Assembly (NCBI RefSeq): GCF_014256275.1
Contig: NZ_JACCFE010000004.1
Span: forward strand, 214,088 to 278,087
From: Rhodococcus sp. 4CII
GTDB lineage: Bacteria; Actinomycetota; Actinomycetes; Mycobacteriales; Mycobacteriaceae
DNA: 64,000 nt
Direction: 5' to 3'
In this document: piece by piece, positions 33,758 to 43,095 of the stretch
Layout: each line of letters opens with the position of its first letter
How positions within the stretch are numbered: position 1 is the first letter of the stretch
Translations under genes and position numbers: made by a program
The notes under the pieces: model-generated
Told to the model about the DNA's origin: nothing
The model's input: only the letters and a program-made list of their open reading frames with translations
Database searches by the model: none

Positions 33758-35519
33758 CCTGAGTTGGCTCACGTTTCGGCGGTGAACGGGTACTCACGCC
33801 TGTGACCTGCTTGCTTGTATTCGGATCGGGCGGATTTCACGCACTAATCGCATCGGTTTAGGCTCGGCGGGTGGCGTTTATCAGGAAGGTGCGCACCAAA
33901 TCCGGGGCCACGGCCGTGCAGATCGCCCGATACGCAAACGGCCGGCAGGAGATCGTCACACACATCGGCTCCGCCCACACCGACCTCGAACTCGGGATGC
34001 TCCTCGAACGCGCCCGGGCATGGCTCGAACCCGACCAGCAGGCTCTCGATCTGGGTGTCACACCCCAGATCCCGGTCGAAAAACCCCTGCCCACCGGGCA
34101 GAAGACACTGCTTGACCCCGCCGAGAAACCCGCGAGGATCGATGCGCCGGGACGTACCGAATCCACCGGATCGGTGCTGCTGCGCCAGGTGATGACCGAG
34201 GTGTACGAGCAACTCGGCTTCGGAATCGTCGACGATGAGGTGTTCCGCGATCTGGTGATCGCCCGCATCGTCGAACCCGGTTCGAAACTCGACGCCGGCC
34301 GGGTCCTGCACGACCTCGGCGCCGACCCGCCCAGCTACGCCACGATCAAACGCCACCTCAAGCAGGTCATCACCGGCGAGTACCGGGACAAGATCGCCGA
34401 GCAGTGCTTCGCCCACGCTGCCGAAACCGGCGGCCTGAGCCTGTTGCTCTACGATGTGACGACCTTGTACTTCGAAGCCGAAAAAGAGGATGACCTGCGC
34501 AAAGTCGGGTACTCGAAGGAACGTCGGGTCGACCCGCAGATCGTGGTGGGGTTGCTCGTCGACCGCACCGGCTTCCCCCTCGAAATCGGATGCTACGAAG
34601 GCAACGCCGCTGAAACCCACACGATTGTGCCGATCGTGCGCCAGTTCCAGACCCGCCACGATCTCGAGGGCGTCGAGATGGTCGTGGCCGCCGACGCCGG
34701 GATGCTGTCGGCGGCGAATCTGGCGGCGTTGGATCGGGCGGGCCTGAAGTTCATCGTCGGGTCACGGGTGACGAAGGCGCCCGGTGATCTCTGTTCCCAT
34801 TTCCATTGGAACGGTACAGTTTTCAAAGGTGGGCAGATCATCGACACGATCACGCCGCGGCATGGTCGCTCGGTGGTGAACAACACCCGTAAACGCGCCG
34901 AACCCGTCTGGAATCAGGCGGAGCATCCGAATGCGTGGCGGGCGGTGTGGCAGTACTCGCGCAGTCGGGCGGCTCGTGACGAGAAGACCCTGAACGCGCA
35001 GGAGGCGCGGGCTCGTGCTGTGGTCGACGGTGACACCGTCCCGAAGTCGACACGGTTCGTCAAGGCGACTGCGAAGGGCCGACGGCTGGATACGGCCTCG
35101 CTGGAGCGGGCGCGGATGCTCGTGGGCTTGAAGGGTTATGTGACGAATCTTCCTGTGTCGGTGATGGATCCGGGTGAGGTGATCGGGAAGTATCACGAGT
35201 TGTGGCATGTGGAGCAGTCGTTTCGGATGTCGAAGACGGATCTGCGGGCGCGGCCGATCTTCCACCGGACCCGTGATGCGATCGAGGCGCACCTGACCGT
35301 GGTGTTCACGGCGTTGGCGGTCTCGCGGGTGGTGCAGGAACGTAGCGGATTCGCGATCGGGAAGGTCGTGAAACTGCTGAGACCACTACGGTCGGCGACC
35401 ATCGCGATCAACGGGACTCGCCACACGTTCCCACCCGACGTCGAGGCCAACACGAAGGCCCTGCTCGACCGGATTGTGGAGCCCTGAGTTCACGCACTAA
35501 CGAAATGAGCCAACTCAGG
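33758..35519 (+). mobile_element. IS1634-family (IS1549-like) element with a 107-bp target duplication
   Basis: The element is 1762 bp long with 14-bp terminal inverted repeats, CCTGAGTTGGCTCA at 33758-33771 and its complement at 35506-35519. One transposase gene fills it. Long, variable target duplications are a known feature of IS1634-type elements, and the 107-bp repeats here fit that behaviour. The target was the small-gene paralogue B. Confidence 0.92.
33871..35487 (+). CDS. IS1634-family transposase
   Basis: The 538-residue DDE transposase has a GTG start (MAFIRKVRTKSGATAVQIAR). Features include LLYDVTTLYFEAEKEDDLRK with the first catalytic Asp, VVAADAGMLSAANLAALDRA with the second, and a C-terminal YHELWHVEQSFRMSKTDLRA with the YREK-like glutamate. 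Length and layout match IS1549/IS1634 enzymes. No frameshift was seen, so the element may be active. Confidence 0.92.
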   Translation: MAFIRKVRTKSGATAVQIARYANGRQEIVTHIGSAHTDLELGMLLERARAWLEPDQQALDLGVTPQIPVEKPLPTGQKTLLDPAEKPARIDAPGRTESTGSVLLRQVMTEVYEQLGFGIVDDEVFRDLVIARIVEPGSKLDAGRVLHDLGADPPSYATIKRHLKQVITGEYRDKIAEQCFAHAAETGGLSLLLYDVTTLYFEAEKEDDLRKVGYSKERRVDPQIVVGLLVDRTGFPLEIGCYEGNAAETHTIVPIVRQFQTRHDLEGVEMVVAADAGMLSAANLAALDRAGLKFIVGSRVTKAPGDLCSHFHWNGTVFKGGQIIDTITPRHGRSVVNNTRKRAEPVWNQAEHPNAWRAVWQYSRSRAARDEKTLNAQEARARAVVDGDTVPKSTRFVKATAKGRRLDTASLERARMLVGLKGYVTNLPVSVMDPGEVIGKYHELWHVEQSFRMSKTDLRARPIFHRTRDAIEAHLTVVFTALAVSRVVQERSGFAIGKVVKLLRPLRSATIAINGTRHTFPPDVEANTKALLDRIVEP

Positions 35520-35626
35520 TCCAACATTCTCCGAATATGAGAAGCAGTCTCCCGGATTTCTTCGGTGATGAGAGGACCCAAGTCCGTGTGGTTCGTGGCA
35601 AACGTTCGTTGCCACCGGCCTGACCA
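35520..35626 (+). repeat. 107-bp direct repeat, right copy
   Basis: Identical to 33651-33757. It holds codons for the C-terminal helix of paralogue B. Confidence 0.92.
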
Positions 35627-35883
35627 GGTACCGAGGCCCGGACTCGCTTCACGGACGGTAACTTCCCAGTCAGTCGAGAAAGATGATCGGGGAGTACGGT
35701 ATGCCAGTTTGATGACGAAATCAGTGTCCGGGTACGCGATGCGGAGGGAGTCCGCGGAGGCCTGGATTTCCCTCACACCTGGAAGGTCCGCCAGATCGAG
35801 GAGTGAGCTGAGGTCGGCTTGTCCGGCGGGGGGAGGTCCGCTCAATTCCGTAGTACCCATCGATGACTCCTCGAGGCTGTTGA

Positions 35884-37876
35884 CTAGGCCGAAGTTACGG
35901 TCAGGTGGACGAGCGAACCCCCAGTTGAGCTGGGGGTTCGTTGGTTTCGGTTGTGGTTGTTCTGGCTACCTGACCGCCAGGGGGATGGCGGTGTCGAGGA
36001 GTTCGAACGCGCGTCGTTGGGTCGGGGTGGGGACGGCCAGGGTCGCCACGATCGGTCCGACCTCGCCGTATTGGAGGTCGTTGCGGGTCAGGGTGGCCAG
36101 GTGGGCCAGCAGGGCTTGGTAGGAGCGGGCCGGTAGGTCACCGTCGGTGGTGGTCTTGCGGGCCGCCTTGCTGTTGGCGGCGGCCGAGCGGGCCGCCGGT
36201 GCGACGGGATCCTCGCGGTGCGGCGGGTTCTCGTCGGTGTAGGTCAGCGGCGCCCACGCCCGGCGCAGGTGCCAGGTGAGGTGGGCGGCGAGCATGCAGA
36301 TCAGCACGTGACCCTTCACCCGGTCGGTGAGTCGGTGGTGGATCGGGCGCAGGTCGAGGTCGATGGCCTTGAGGGACCGGAAGTCGCGTTCGACCCGGGA
36401 GAGGTTCTTGTAGGCGTCGATCACGGCGGCGGTGCCGAGCTCGTCGGCGCTGGCGGTGGTGCGCAGGGTGTAGATGCCGTCGAGGGCGGCCTCGGCGTCG
36501 ATCCGCTCCCGGTCCCGGGTCACCGTCAGCGAGGTGTCGGCGATGTCGAGGTGGAAGTGTTTGCCCACCTTGTATTTTCCCAGCACCCGGCCGACCCGTA
36601 GGCCGATCTTCCCGGCCCCGGCCCCGGACAACCGGCCCGCGGTCACCGCGGCACGGATCGGGGCCAACGCGACCTCGGTGGCATCGAGCAGTTCGCCGCG
36701 TTTGCGGGCCCGCTCGTCGGCCAGCGCCGGGTTGCGGCACACGATCAACCGTTCCCCGGGGTAGTCCGGGTGGGTGATCTCGGCGAAGTTCTGGGTGTCG
36801 AACAGCGACATCTGCAGCGGCCCGTCGTCGGCGGCGAGGGCGGCGATCTGCGGGGCCCGCAGCGCGGTCAGCCACCCGAGTCCGCCGAGTTCTTTGAGGG
36901 CGGTGATGCGGGCGGCGGTGATCATGCCGCGGTCGCCGACCATCAGCATGTTCTCCAGCCCGAAGGTGTCCTTGACCGCGGTCACGGCGTGGGTGAAGGC
37001 GGCCGGGTCGGCGGTGTTGCCGGGAAACACCCGGACCGCGACCGGACGGCCCTCGGGGTCGGTGAGCAGCCCGTATTCGATCTGCTCGCAGCCCTTCTTC
37101 CCGTCGCGGGAGTAGCCGCGGGCGGCCAGGTCGCAGTGCCGGCCGGTCACCCAGGAGGAGGACAGGTCGAACATCGCGATCCGCGAGGGATTCACCTTCG
37201 GGTCCAGATGCTTTCCGGCGAGCTGTTTTTCGATGCGGTCCTGGCGACCCACCAGCCAGTCCATCGCCGCGTAGATCTCGTCGGTGCCCGCCCCGGCGAC
37301 CTCGAGGTCCACCCCGAGGGTGGTGTCGGCCCACCAGGAGGCGGTCGCCAGTTTCGAGGCCGGGGCCACCGCCCGGGCGAGGATCAGCGCCATCGCCAGA
37401 TCCCGCTGCCGGCCGGCCGGGCCGAGCAGGGCCGGCAGGCCCAGAGCCTTGGCCTGGGCCCAGACCGCGGCCACGTGTCCGTGCGACACCGAGCGGAGCA
37501 CCGTGGCCGCGGTGTCTGCCGGCACCAGCGTCTGCCCCTTCAGCCCGGCCTCGACCCAGTCGATCACGTGCGCGGGCAGCGTGGACAGGTTTGCCACGGT
37601 CTCGTTGCGCACCCGGGTGCCCTCGCGGAACGTCCGCCGCAGATAGGCGGACTCGTAGTCGCGGTGTTGCCCCTGTTTGTCCACATGCGACTTCCGCACT
37701 CTGACCACATGGACCGCGTCCCCACGCTTTGCCATACCTGTCACGGTACTGCAATTCACGACGATCAGTCGCCGCGACACGCCAACAATTCTGACTACAT
37801 TCGAAGAGCTCCGAACCCGAGAACGGGCAGATCAGAGGCGAACCCGGCACTCAGACTCGCCGTAACTTCGGACTAG
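35884..37876 (-). mobile_element. Second IS1634-family element
   Basis: Inverted repeats of 17 bp with one mismatch bound it: CTAGGCCGAAGTTACGG at 35884-35900 and the complement of CTAGTCCGAAGTTACGG at 37860-37876. It holds one intact transposase gene. Flanking sequences do not match each other, so its target duplication was lost or lies beyond what could be seen. Confidence 0.85.
35966..37735 (-). CDS. IS1634-family transposase
   Basis: The 589-residue protein, starting at the ATG at 37735 (MAKRGDAVHVVRVRKSHVDK), is in one frame with no stop. Catalytic regions are RIAMFDLSSSWVTGRHCDLA, LENMLMVGDRGMITAARITA and YKNLSRVERDFRSLKAIDLD, the last with the YREK-like residues. The C-terminal LRPIHHRLTDRVKGHVLICM is typical of the family. 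It differs from the neighbouring IS1634 transposase and is not a copy of it. Confidence 0.92.
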   Translation of the reverse strand: MAKRGDAVHVVRVRKSHVDKQGQHRDYESAYLRRTFREGTRVRNETVANLSTLPAHVIDWVEAGLKGQTLVPADTAATVLRSVSHGHVAAVWAQAKALGLPALLGPAGRQRDLAMALILARAVAPASKLATASWWADTTLGVDLEVAGAGTDEIYAAMDWLVGRQDRIEKQLAGKHLDPKVNPSRIAMFDLSSSWVTGRHCDLAARGYSRDGKKGCEQIEYGLLTDPEGRPVAVRVFPGNTADPAAFTHAVTAVKDTFGLENMLMVGDRGMITAARITALKELGGLGWLTALRAPQIAALAADDGPLQMSLFDTQNFAEITHPDYPGERLIVCRNPALADERARKRGELLDATEVALAPIRAAVTAGRLSGAGAGKIGLRVGRVLGKYKVGKHFHLDIADTSLTVTRDRERIDAEAALDGIYTLRTTASADELGTAAVIDAYKNLSRVERDFRSLKAIDLDLRPIHHRLTDRVKGHVLICMLAAHLTWHLRRAWAPLTYTDENPPHREDPVAPAARSAAANSKAARKTTTDGDLPARSYQALLAHLATLTRNDLQYGEVGPIVATLAVPTPTQRRAFELLDTAIPLAVR

Positions 37877-38834
37877 GTCTTACGGTACGCACGCTAACGC
37901 TCGCGCGGACCGCCGCTTCGGGTAGTGACATACCTGCCCGATCGGCGTGTTCTAACCATCTGTCACACACGCCGACGACGGCTTTGGTGGTCGGCTGGGG
38001 CAGGCTTCGCAGCGGCACAGTGGAGGTGGCGGGCTATTCCCGAATACAGTTCATTGATTTGGGATGTTTCCATCGGACGGCTCGCCTCGCCGAGGGTGTC
38101 GAGGAGGTGCCCGCCGTCTAGCCGCAGCTTTGGGGTTAAGGCTGGGTTAAGGCAGGTTGCTGCGGACTCGCATCTCCACAGTGGTGAACGACTGAACATC
38201 ACCGTTCCGATCCCCAACGTTGAAGTCGCTGGCTTGGGGGATCTGAAACAGGGACATCTGAAAGTCGTCGATCTGTCCTGACGCGCTGATGGTCCTTAAG
38301 GATCTGCAGCGCGTTCCGCCACGGCGTTTTACATTGCGGGGGTGAGGGAAATGCGCGCCGGCGGCCGAGATCAGAGTTTGAGGCGGGTCAGCGCCGCCGA
38401 AACGCCCTGATGCTGCACGGCAGTTCAGTGCCCCACCCGGGCGGTCGGCACCCTCGACGCGCTGACCCGGTGCACAGGTTAGCGGCAGGTGTGGGGGAGT
38501 GGGAAGGCCGAAACACAGGGTTTACTTGGTCGGCCCCTGGTTGTGGCGATCAACGAGATAGACGACCTTTGCTGTCACGACATCTGTGGCGGTGCCGCAG
38601 TCGCTCCTCCCCGGCGTGCCATCCTGGACGCTCCTCGGCGTCCTCCCTTTGCTTCGCCGGATGCTGCTCGAGGGTGATGACCGGGACGGCCGTAGTTCGC
38701 TGGCGTAGTGCGCACGCATGCACGTGAGCCGGCCTCGTCACCACAGAGCAGGCGGCGGCGCGATCCACGCTCTGAGTGGACGACCCGCCCCCACTGACTT
38801 ATCGCAGGTCGGAGCTCTGGCGTTCTAGCCCCGG
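37877..38834. other. Gene-free stretch
   Basis: I see no ORF with family likeness or ribosome-binding site in these ~960 bases. The last 60 bases resemble the region downstream of the homologous small-gene cassette at 59897, with GACCTGCGAT-AGTCA shared on the minus strand, but the peptide gene found there is missing. Confidence 0.5.
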
Positions 38835-39002
38835 TCAGCCCACCAGCGGCCTGAATTCGTGGAGGCTCAGCAGCTGCTGCACATACTGTCCTTCGGCCGG
38901 CGCGGTCACGGCGTCGAGCTTGGCCAACTCTCCGGGGCTGGCCGTCGCGATGTCGAGTTGCATCAACTCGGCGACCCACTCCCGGATCTCTTGATGGATC
39001 AC
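38835..39002 (-). CDS. 55-residue protein, second gene of a duplicated small-gene cassette (copy A)
   Basis: A GTG-started ORF encodes VIHQEIREWVAELMQLDIAT, SPGELAKLDAV and a C-terminus QQLLSLHEFRPLVG. The homologue at 59897-60064 differs at about a dozen positions, and most changes keep the residue type, so selection on the protein is likely. GAGGTGG lies ten bases upstream of the start. It follows the 121-residue gene at 39071-39436. Function unknown; charged helical character suggests a small soluble partner protein. Confidence 0.65.
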   Translation of the reverse strand: MIHQEIREWVAELMQLDIATASPGELAKLDAVTAPAEGQYVQQLLSLHEFRPLVG

Positions 39003-39070
39003 CCCCGATCACCACCTCTGCACTGTGGGTTGCCCCACCCGTGCCGACGTTGATTTGATCTGAATTGACG

Positions 39071-39436
39071 TCAGCGCCGGATCTCGAGCTTGTCGAGCCT
39101 GACGTCGACACCGGCCTTGCGTGCCTCGGCGATCCGATCGATCAGTGCGTAGGCGAAGCGGTAGTAGTCGATCTGCGAGGTGGGACTGTCGGGATGCGCC
39201 GTGTCGGCCGCAAGGAAAGTGCTCAGGTTTGCATGCGCGAGCTTCACCGCCTTGATGGCTGCGTCGTGCAGTTCGACGGGCGCAGTCTTCGCGGCGCATC
39301 GCCCTGACAGTCGGGTTTCGGCCCGGACAAGAGCGGCGCGGAGTACGGGGGTGACGCGCTCGATGACACTGTCGGGTGGCGGGGGAACACGGTTCACGCC
39401 GTCGCGGATCGCGTGGTCATCGTCCTGGGTGCTCAT
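39071..39436 (-). CDS. 121-residue protein, first gene of a duplicated small-gene cassette (copy A)
   Basis: The protein is mostly helical and soluble, with PPPPDSVIERVTPVLRAALV near the start and SQIDYYRFAYALIDRIAEAR near the end. Its homologue at 60077-60424 is about 80 percent identical and is also followed by the 55-residue gene. I know no family for it. The conserved two-gene order in two distant loci implies joint function. Confidence 0.7.
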   Translation of the reverse strand: MSTQDDDHAIRDGVNRVPPPPDSVIERVTPVLRAALVRAETRLSGRCAAKTAPVELHDAAIKAVKLAHANLSTFLAADTAHPDSPTSQIDYYRFAYALIDRIAEARKAGVDVRLDKLEIRR

Positions 39437-39943
39437 GGCCTTGATTCTCCTCCGGGCGCCCGGAGCGCGGGGATCACCGACAATTCAACGGGCAAGTCAG
39501 GTTAGAAACTACGAAATATCGACTCTGACCTGCCATTTTATTGTGCCCGTGGCAGGATTCGACCCTTTGGTGCGGGTTCACCGGAGCCGCAAATCGGCCC
39601 GGGCGCCGACCACTACCGGGCAGGCCCGCGTGCCGGGTACTCGTCTGTGCATTGCCACCCTCACGCTCGACTCGGTGACGTCCCTGGCCGGTGCTGTCGC
39701 GTTTCAGCTGTCGAGCATGTCGTTCAGCAGCGTGTCGGGTCGGCGAAGTGCCGTGGAACCCGCGTTTGGTGACGCCGACCCCCGGAGCGAGGCTTTCGGC
39801 TCCGAATTTTCAGGAGCCGTGGGGAAATCGGTGAATTGCGAGGGCGCAGCGAACCATCACCGGCGAGGTGCAGCGCCGCCGCCGCCGTTTTCCCGCGCTC
39901 GGTGGTTCCGTGCGTTGCGCGCGGCGACGGTAGCATCATCGCC

Positions 39944-40150
39944 ATGACCGCGGACCTCGACCACCGCTGGCGACTTCTGACCGCTGAGCAGCAGGACCGA
40001 CTGCGGGCCGACCCTGACGGGCCGGTGCCACGTGAGCTCGTCCCCCGTCTCGAACAGTTGGGCCTGCTGCCGCTCGAGTCCCCGACTGGTGAGGAGGGCC
40101 GCAGACTGCCGCCGCGGGTTGCACGGTTCATTGCAGACACCGCACGATGA
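39944..40150 (+). CDS. Small protein of unknown function
   Basis: A 68-residue ORF begins MTADLDHRWRLLTAEQQDRL and ends PPRVARFIADTAR. The N-terminal helix plus a Pro-rich middle look like a real soluble protein, but no family is recognised and the ribosome-binding site is weak. Confidence 0.4.
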   Translation: MTADLDHRWRLLTAEQQDRLRADPDGPVPRELVPRLEQLGLLPLESPTGEEGRRLPPRVARFIADTAR

Positions 40151-40418
40151 CATCCGCGGGAGGATCCTCGCGCTCGGCACCGAAGCCGTGTCACCACCTC
40201 ACGCAACCGTCGGACGTCGTCAGGCACAGATAGGCGGCGCCCGGCGATGGTGCAGCGGCAGTGCGGGCGGGCGAGCAAAGGTCATCTACTCAATGACCGA
40301 CCATGACGTGCAGAATCCGGGACTCACACTTGAGTGGGGCGGAAGTCGACCGAAATAGAACCACCGTATAGGTTCGCATGACCGTGCACGGCCCAGGCGG
40401 GCGGCTATCACTGCCCGA

Positions 40419-40688
40419 TCAGCGTTCCTTCAGCCTCGAGGTGTACCGCTGGGCAATGTCGGCCGCGTCGTCGGCCATTACCAGGGCCCGCTCCACATCT
40501 GCCAGGGCATCGCGCGCGGCGTTGAGTGCCTCCGCAGCGGTGATCGGGTGCCCGAGTTTGTCGGTATCCAAGTCTACGGCGGTGAGCGCCTGATACCCGC
40601 GGGCGAGGTCGAGCACGATACGGCGAAGCGCGTGGAGGGTGTCCCGTGCGGTGCCCAACTGCTCGTCTAGGTCGGCGGCCGCGGTCAC
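40419..40688 (-). CDS. Small helical protein of unknown function
   Basis: This 89-residue ORF, MTAADLDEQ-like start at 40688, is predicted to be almost wholly helical, with ALRRIVLDLARGYQALTAVD and ARDALADVERALVMADDAAD. No family recognised; the coding character (third-position G/C, no rare codons) is good. Confidence 0.5.
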   Translation of the reverse strand: MTAAADLDEQLGTARDTLHALRRIVLDLARGYQALTAVDLDTDKLGHPITAAEALNAARDALADVERALVMADDAADIAQRYTSRLKER

Positions 40689-40790
40689 TGGCCGGTCCCC
40701 TCGTTGTCCAACATCTCCTCATCCTTCCCTGGCGGTCCGACACGATAGATGTCTCGCCTGGACTTTTTCCGGCACGGACCGTTTCTGAGC

Positions 40791-40964
40791 CTAGAGCTGC
40801 TCGGATCGCTTACGAGCGAGTTCGGCACGAACCGTGTCGTAGGTGAGTGAGGGTCTTCCCGAATCGGCGTGTGGCACGCCGTCACGCTCGAGCTCCTCCA
40901 GGAACTCCTCGAGCCGTTCCGTAGTCCATTTCTCCAGTCCGGCGACACGGCGGTTGTCAGGCAT
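40791..40964 (-). CDS. Small protein of unknown function
   Basis: From the ATG at 40964 (MPDNRRVAGLEKWTTERLEE) the 57-residue peptide is rich in Glu, Arg and Leu and probably forms a helical pair. An ATG nine bases upstream is an alternative start. Function unknown. Confidence 0.45.
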   Translation of the reverse strand: MPDNRRVAGLEKWTTERLEEFLEELERDGVPHADSGRPSLTYDTVRAELARKRSEQL

Positions 40965-41290
40965 GGCCTCCACTATCCGCTCCCGTCCGAAGTTCGTCGC
41001 GCCGAGGATCCGCCGAAGTGCATGTCGGTTTGAGGAGCGGACTGCACGGTTTCGTCAGCGTTTCCCGCCTAGTGCAGCGGCCTTCTGATCGGCGAGTGGT
41101 CAGAAGTGCTGCGCCTGAACACTTCCTGACCAGCGCCGTCCCGTTGGGCGGTCCGCTGATAGATTCCGAGTTTCGGTGCCGGATGCCCCGTTGGGGATGG
41201 GCATCGTGCTGCCGTCCATCGCGGAGTAGGCGATGGGAGAACGAAACGCGGGTGACTCTAGTGCTGGATTGATCGGCCAAAGGAGCGGTG

Positions 41291-41603
41291 ATGATCGAGT
41301 ACATATCATCTGATCGTCGCAAGCTTCGGAACATCTTCGACGCCGCCGCCGAGCGGTACCACGACGCTCGGCCTCGCTCTCCGTCGGCGCTCTACGACGA
41401 ATTCGTTCTTACGACCGGACTGCGCCCAGGTGAGGCGTTACTGGAGATCGGAGGAGCACGGGCACGGCCACCGTCGAACTCGCGCGGCGCGGCTTCGCCA
41501 TCAAGTCGGTCGAACTCGGGCCTGAACTAGCGAGCGCGGGCCGCAGGGACACCGCGCCGACCACACCGCGACCGCACGACTCGGGGCAGCTCGCCATCTG
41601 GTG
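41291..41603 (+). pseudogene. Class I SAM methyltransferase, N-terminal fragment
   Basis: The start MIEYISSDRRKLRNIFDAAA, then ERYHDARPRSPSALYDEFV and LRPGEALLEIG, is the beginning of a Rossmann-fold methyltransferase up to motif I. A frameshift near 41455 moves the rest (TGTATVELARRGFAIKSVEL) to another frame, which ends at a stop by 41603. The C-terminal half is missing. Confidence 0.65.
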
Positions 41604-41957
41604 AGCCAGCCGCCGACGTGGCCGCTACCTCTGATTCTTGCGGCGTTTCTCGTTGTGGCGTGCCGAGCCAGCGCCAGGTGCCGGTTGTTCTGTGCCCGGA
41701 AGCATCTCGTCGAGCATGTGGGTCTCGATGTGTGTGTGAACTGGCAGATGCGTATGGCGGCGAGGTACACCAGCTGTGTCCGCGCCTGTGACCTGGGATG
41801 GGTTGAGGCGTTGGGCTGTTGGTTTCGGGCGCGGTGGCGTGCGAGGCGTTCATGCGCGCGGGCGCGGCGTGGGGTGGGGGAGTGGCGTCGACGATGTCTT
41901 TCGGGGAGGCATTGTCACGTTGACGAGCTGCTGAGGGTGGATGGGAGGATCCTGGTC
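41604..41957. other. Gene-free stretch
   Basis: Open frames here lack family likeness. The interval separates the methyltransferase fragment from the IS6-type transposase and probably includes that element's left end. Confidence 0.4.
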
Positions 41958-42661
41958 GTGAGCTTCACAGAACCGTCCTGCAAGGGCCCCCGCTATCCGA
42001 GCGAAATCATCGACCACTGTGTGTGGTTGAACTTCAGGGTCACGCTCAGCCTCCGCGACATCGAGGAACTGATGCTCGAACGCGGTGTCGTCGTGTCCTA
42101 TTGAGACGGTTCGGCGCTGGTGCGCCAAGTTCGGCTGCCAGGCCTACGCAAACCGGCTGCGCCGCCGACGCGCGCGCCCCGGCGACAAGTGGCATCTTGA
42201 GGTGATCTTGACGATCAACGGTCGTCGGCAGTACCTGTGGCGGGCCGTCGACCAGGACGGCATCGTCCTCGACGTGCTGGTGCAGTCCCGGAGAAACGCT
42301 GAGGCCGCCACGCGGTTCTTCCGGAAGCTGCTCAAGGGGCTGCGGTACGCGCCGCGGGTGCTGATCACCGACAAGTTGGCCAGCTACCAGATCGCGCACC
42401 GCGAGCTCATGCCGTCGGTCGAGCATCGCCGCTCGAGGTACCTCAACAACCGGGCGGAGAACTCCCATCAGCCGACCCGACAGCGGGAGCGGGCGATGCG
42501 ACGGTTCACATCACCAGCGCACGCACAGCGGTTCCTATCCGCGTTCGGCGTCATCTCCTCGACCCCGCCGGCATGGGCTCTCCGCCAGCGACTCCCGACA
42601 GGTGATGGCCGACCGCTTCGCGGTCTGGCACGAGTCCACCGGGAGCACCGTCGCTGCCTGA
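41958..42661 (+). pseudogene. IS6-family transposase, frameshifted
   Basis: From a GTG at 41958 the frame reads YPSEIIDHCVWLNFRVTLSL, then RDIEELMLERGVVVSY. An extra T near 42102 shifts to ETVRRWCAKFG and the catalytic core (GDKWHLEVILTINGRRQYLW, AVDQDGIVLDVLVQSRRNAE, FLSAFGVISS). A second shift near 42560 moves the C-terminus (SRQVMADRFAVWHESTGSTV) back, ending at 42661. The DDE residues lie in WHLEV, AVDQDG and the region with RYLNNRAENSHQ. Confidence 0.8.
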
Positions 42662-42746
42662 ATAGGGACCGGCGACAACGCTTCTCAGATCGCATCCGGA
42701 CACGCTGTGCCACTGAACCTATCGAGTAACGTGAAAACGCCTCACG

Positions 42747-43001
42747 GTGGGGGACCGCCTGATCTGCGACATCTACGTCGATTCGTTCCGCCGCAGCCAC
42801 GGACAAGACGTCATCGTGATCAAGAACGTCATCGCCGACCTGCACGGCACCGGCATGCAGACCACCTGGACCACCATGCTCGCCCGCACTCCGGACACGG
42901 CCCCACGTACGCGACCTCCGCGGCCGCAACCACCCGCTGCCCCAAACGGCCACTCTCCCTCCGGGTGTGCGGTGGTTCCCGCCGGTCGATTCAGGTGTTG
43001 A
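42747..43001 (+). pseudogene. MaoC/FAS1-like dehydratase C-terminal fragment
   Basis: The frame begins with VGDRLICDIYVDSFRRSHGQ and continues VIVIKNVIADLHGTG and TTWTTMLA. The equivalent part of the full gene at 48080-48595 is VGDRLYCDVFLDSFRRAAGS and QTMWTTLVA. The N-terminal half was lost next to the IS6 relic; beyond ~42905 similarity ends. Confidence 0.65.
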
Positions 43002-43095
43002 GCGTCGCTTCGAATGACGACCACTGGCTCCGTGATCGTTAGAGATCGCGATGAATTAACTTCGTTTTCGAGTGTGGTGAGGCTATCGTTGTGCT

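Larger units (their letters stand above)
33614..35860 (-). pseudogene. Conserved small protein, paralogue B, split by an IS1634-family element
   Basis: From the ATG at 35860 the frame gives MGTTELSGPPPAGQADLSSL, then LPGVREIQAS, VREASPGLGTWSGRWQRTF, and enters the 107-bp repeat (35626-35520), where ITEEIRETASHIRRMLD is encoded. Removing the insertion element and one repeat copy lets the frame continue to DHALNEAGHLS and a stop at 33614-33616, giving about 130 residues. The undisturbed paralogue is at 12622-12987. With the element in place the frame runs on into IS DNA, so only an altered C-terminus results; the protein up to SHIRRMLD is preserved thanks to the repeat. Confidence 0.75.

Noticed and set aside
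36138..37850. A 570-codon frame overlapping the second IS1634 transposase
   Set aside because: Shadow frame; the 589-residue transposase in the other frame has the catalytic motifs.
35884..37876. Search for a long target duplication around the second IS1634 element
   Set aside because: The ~50 bases on each side share no repeat, so no duplication can be claimed.
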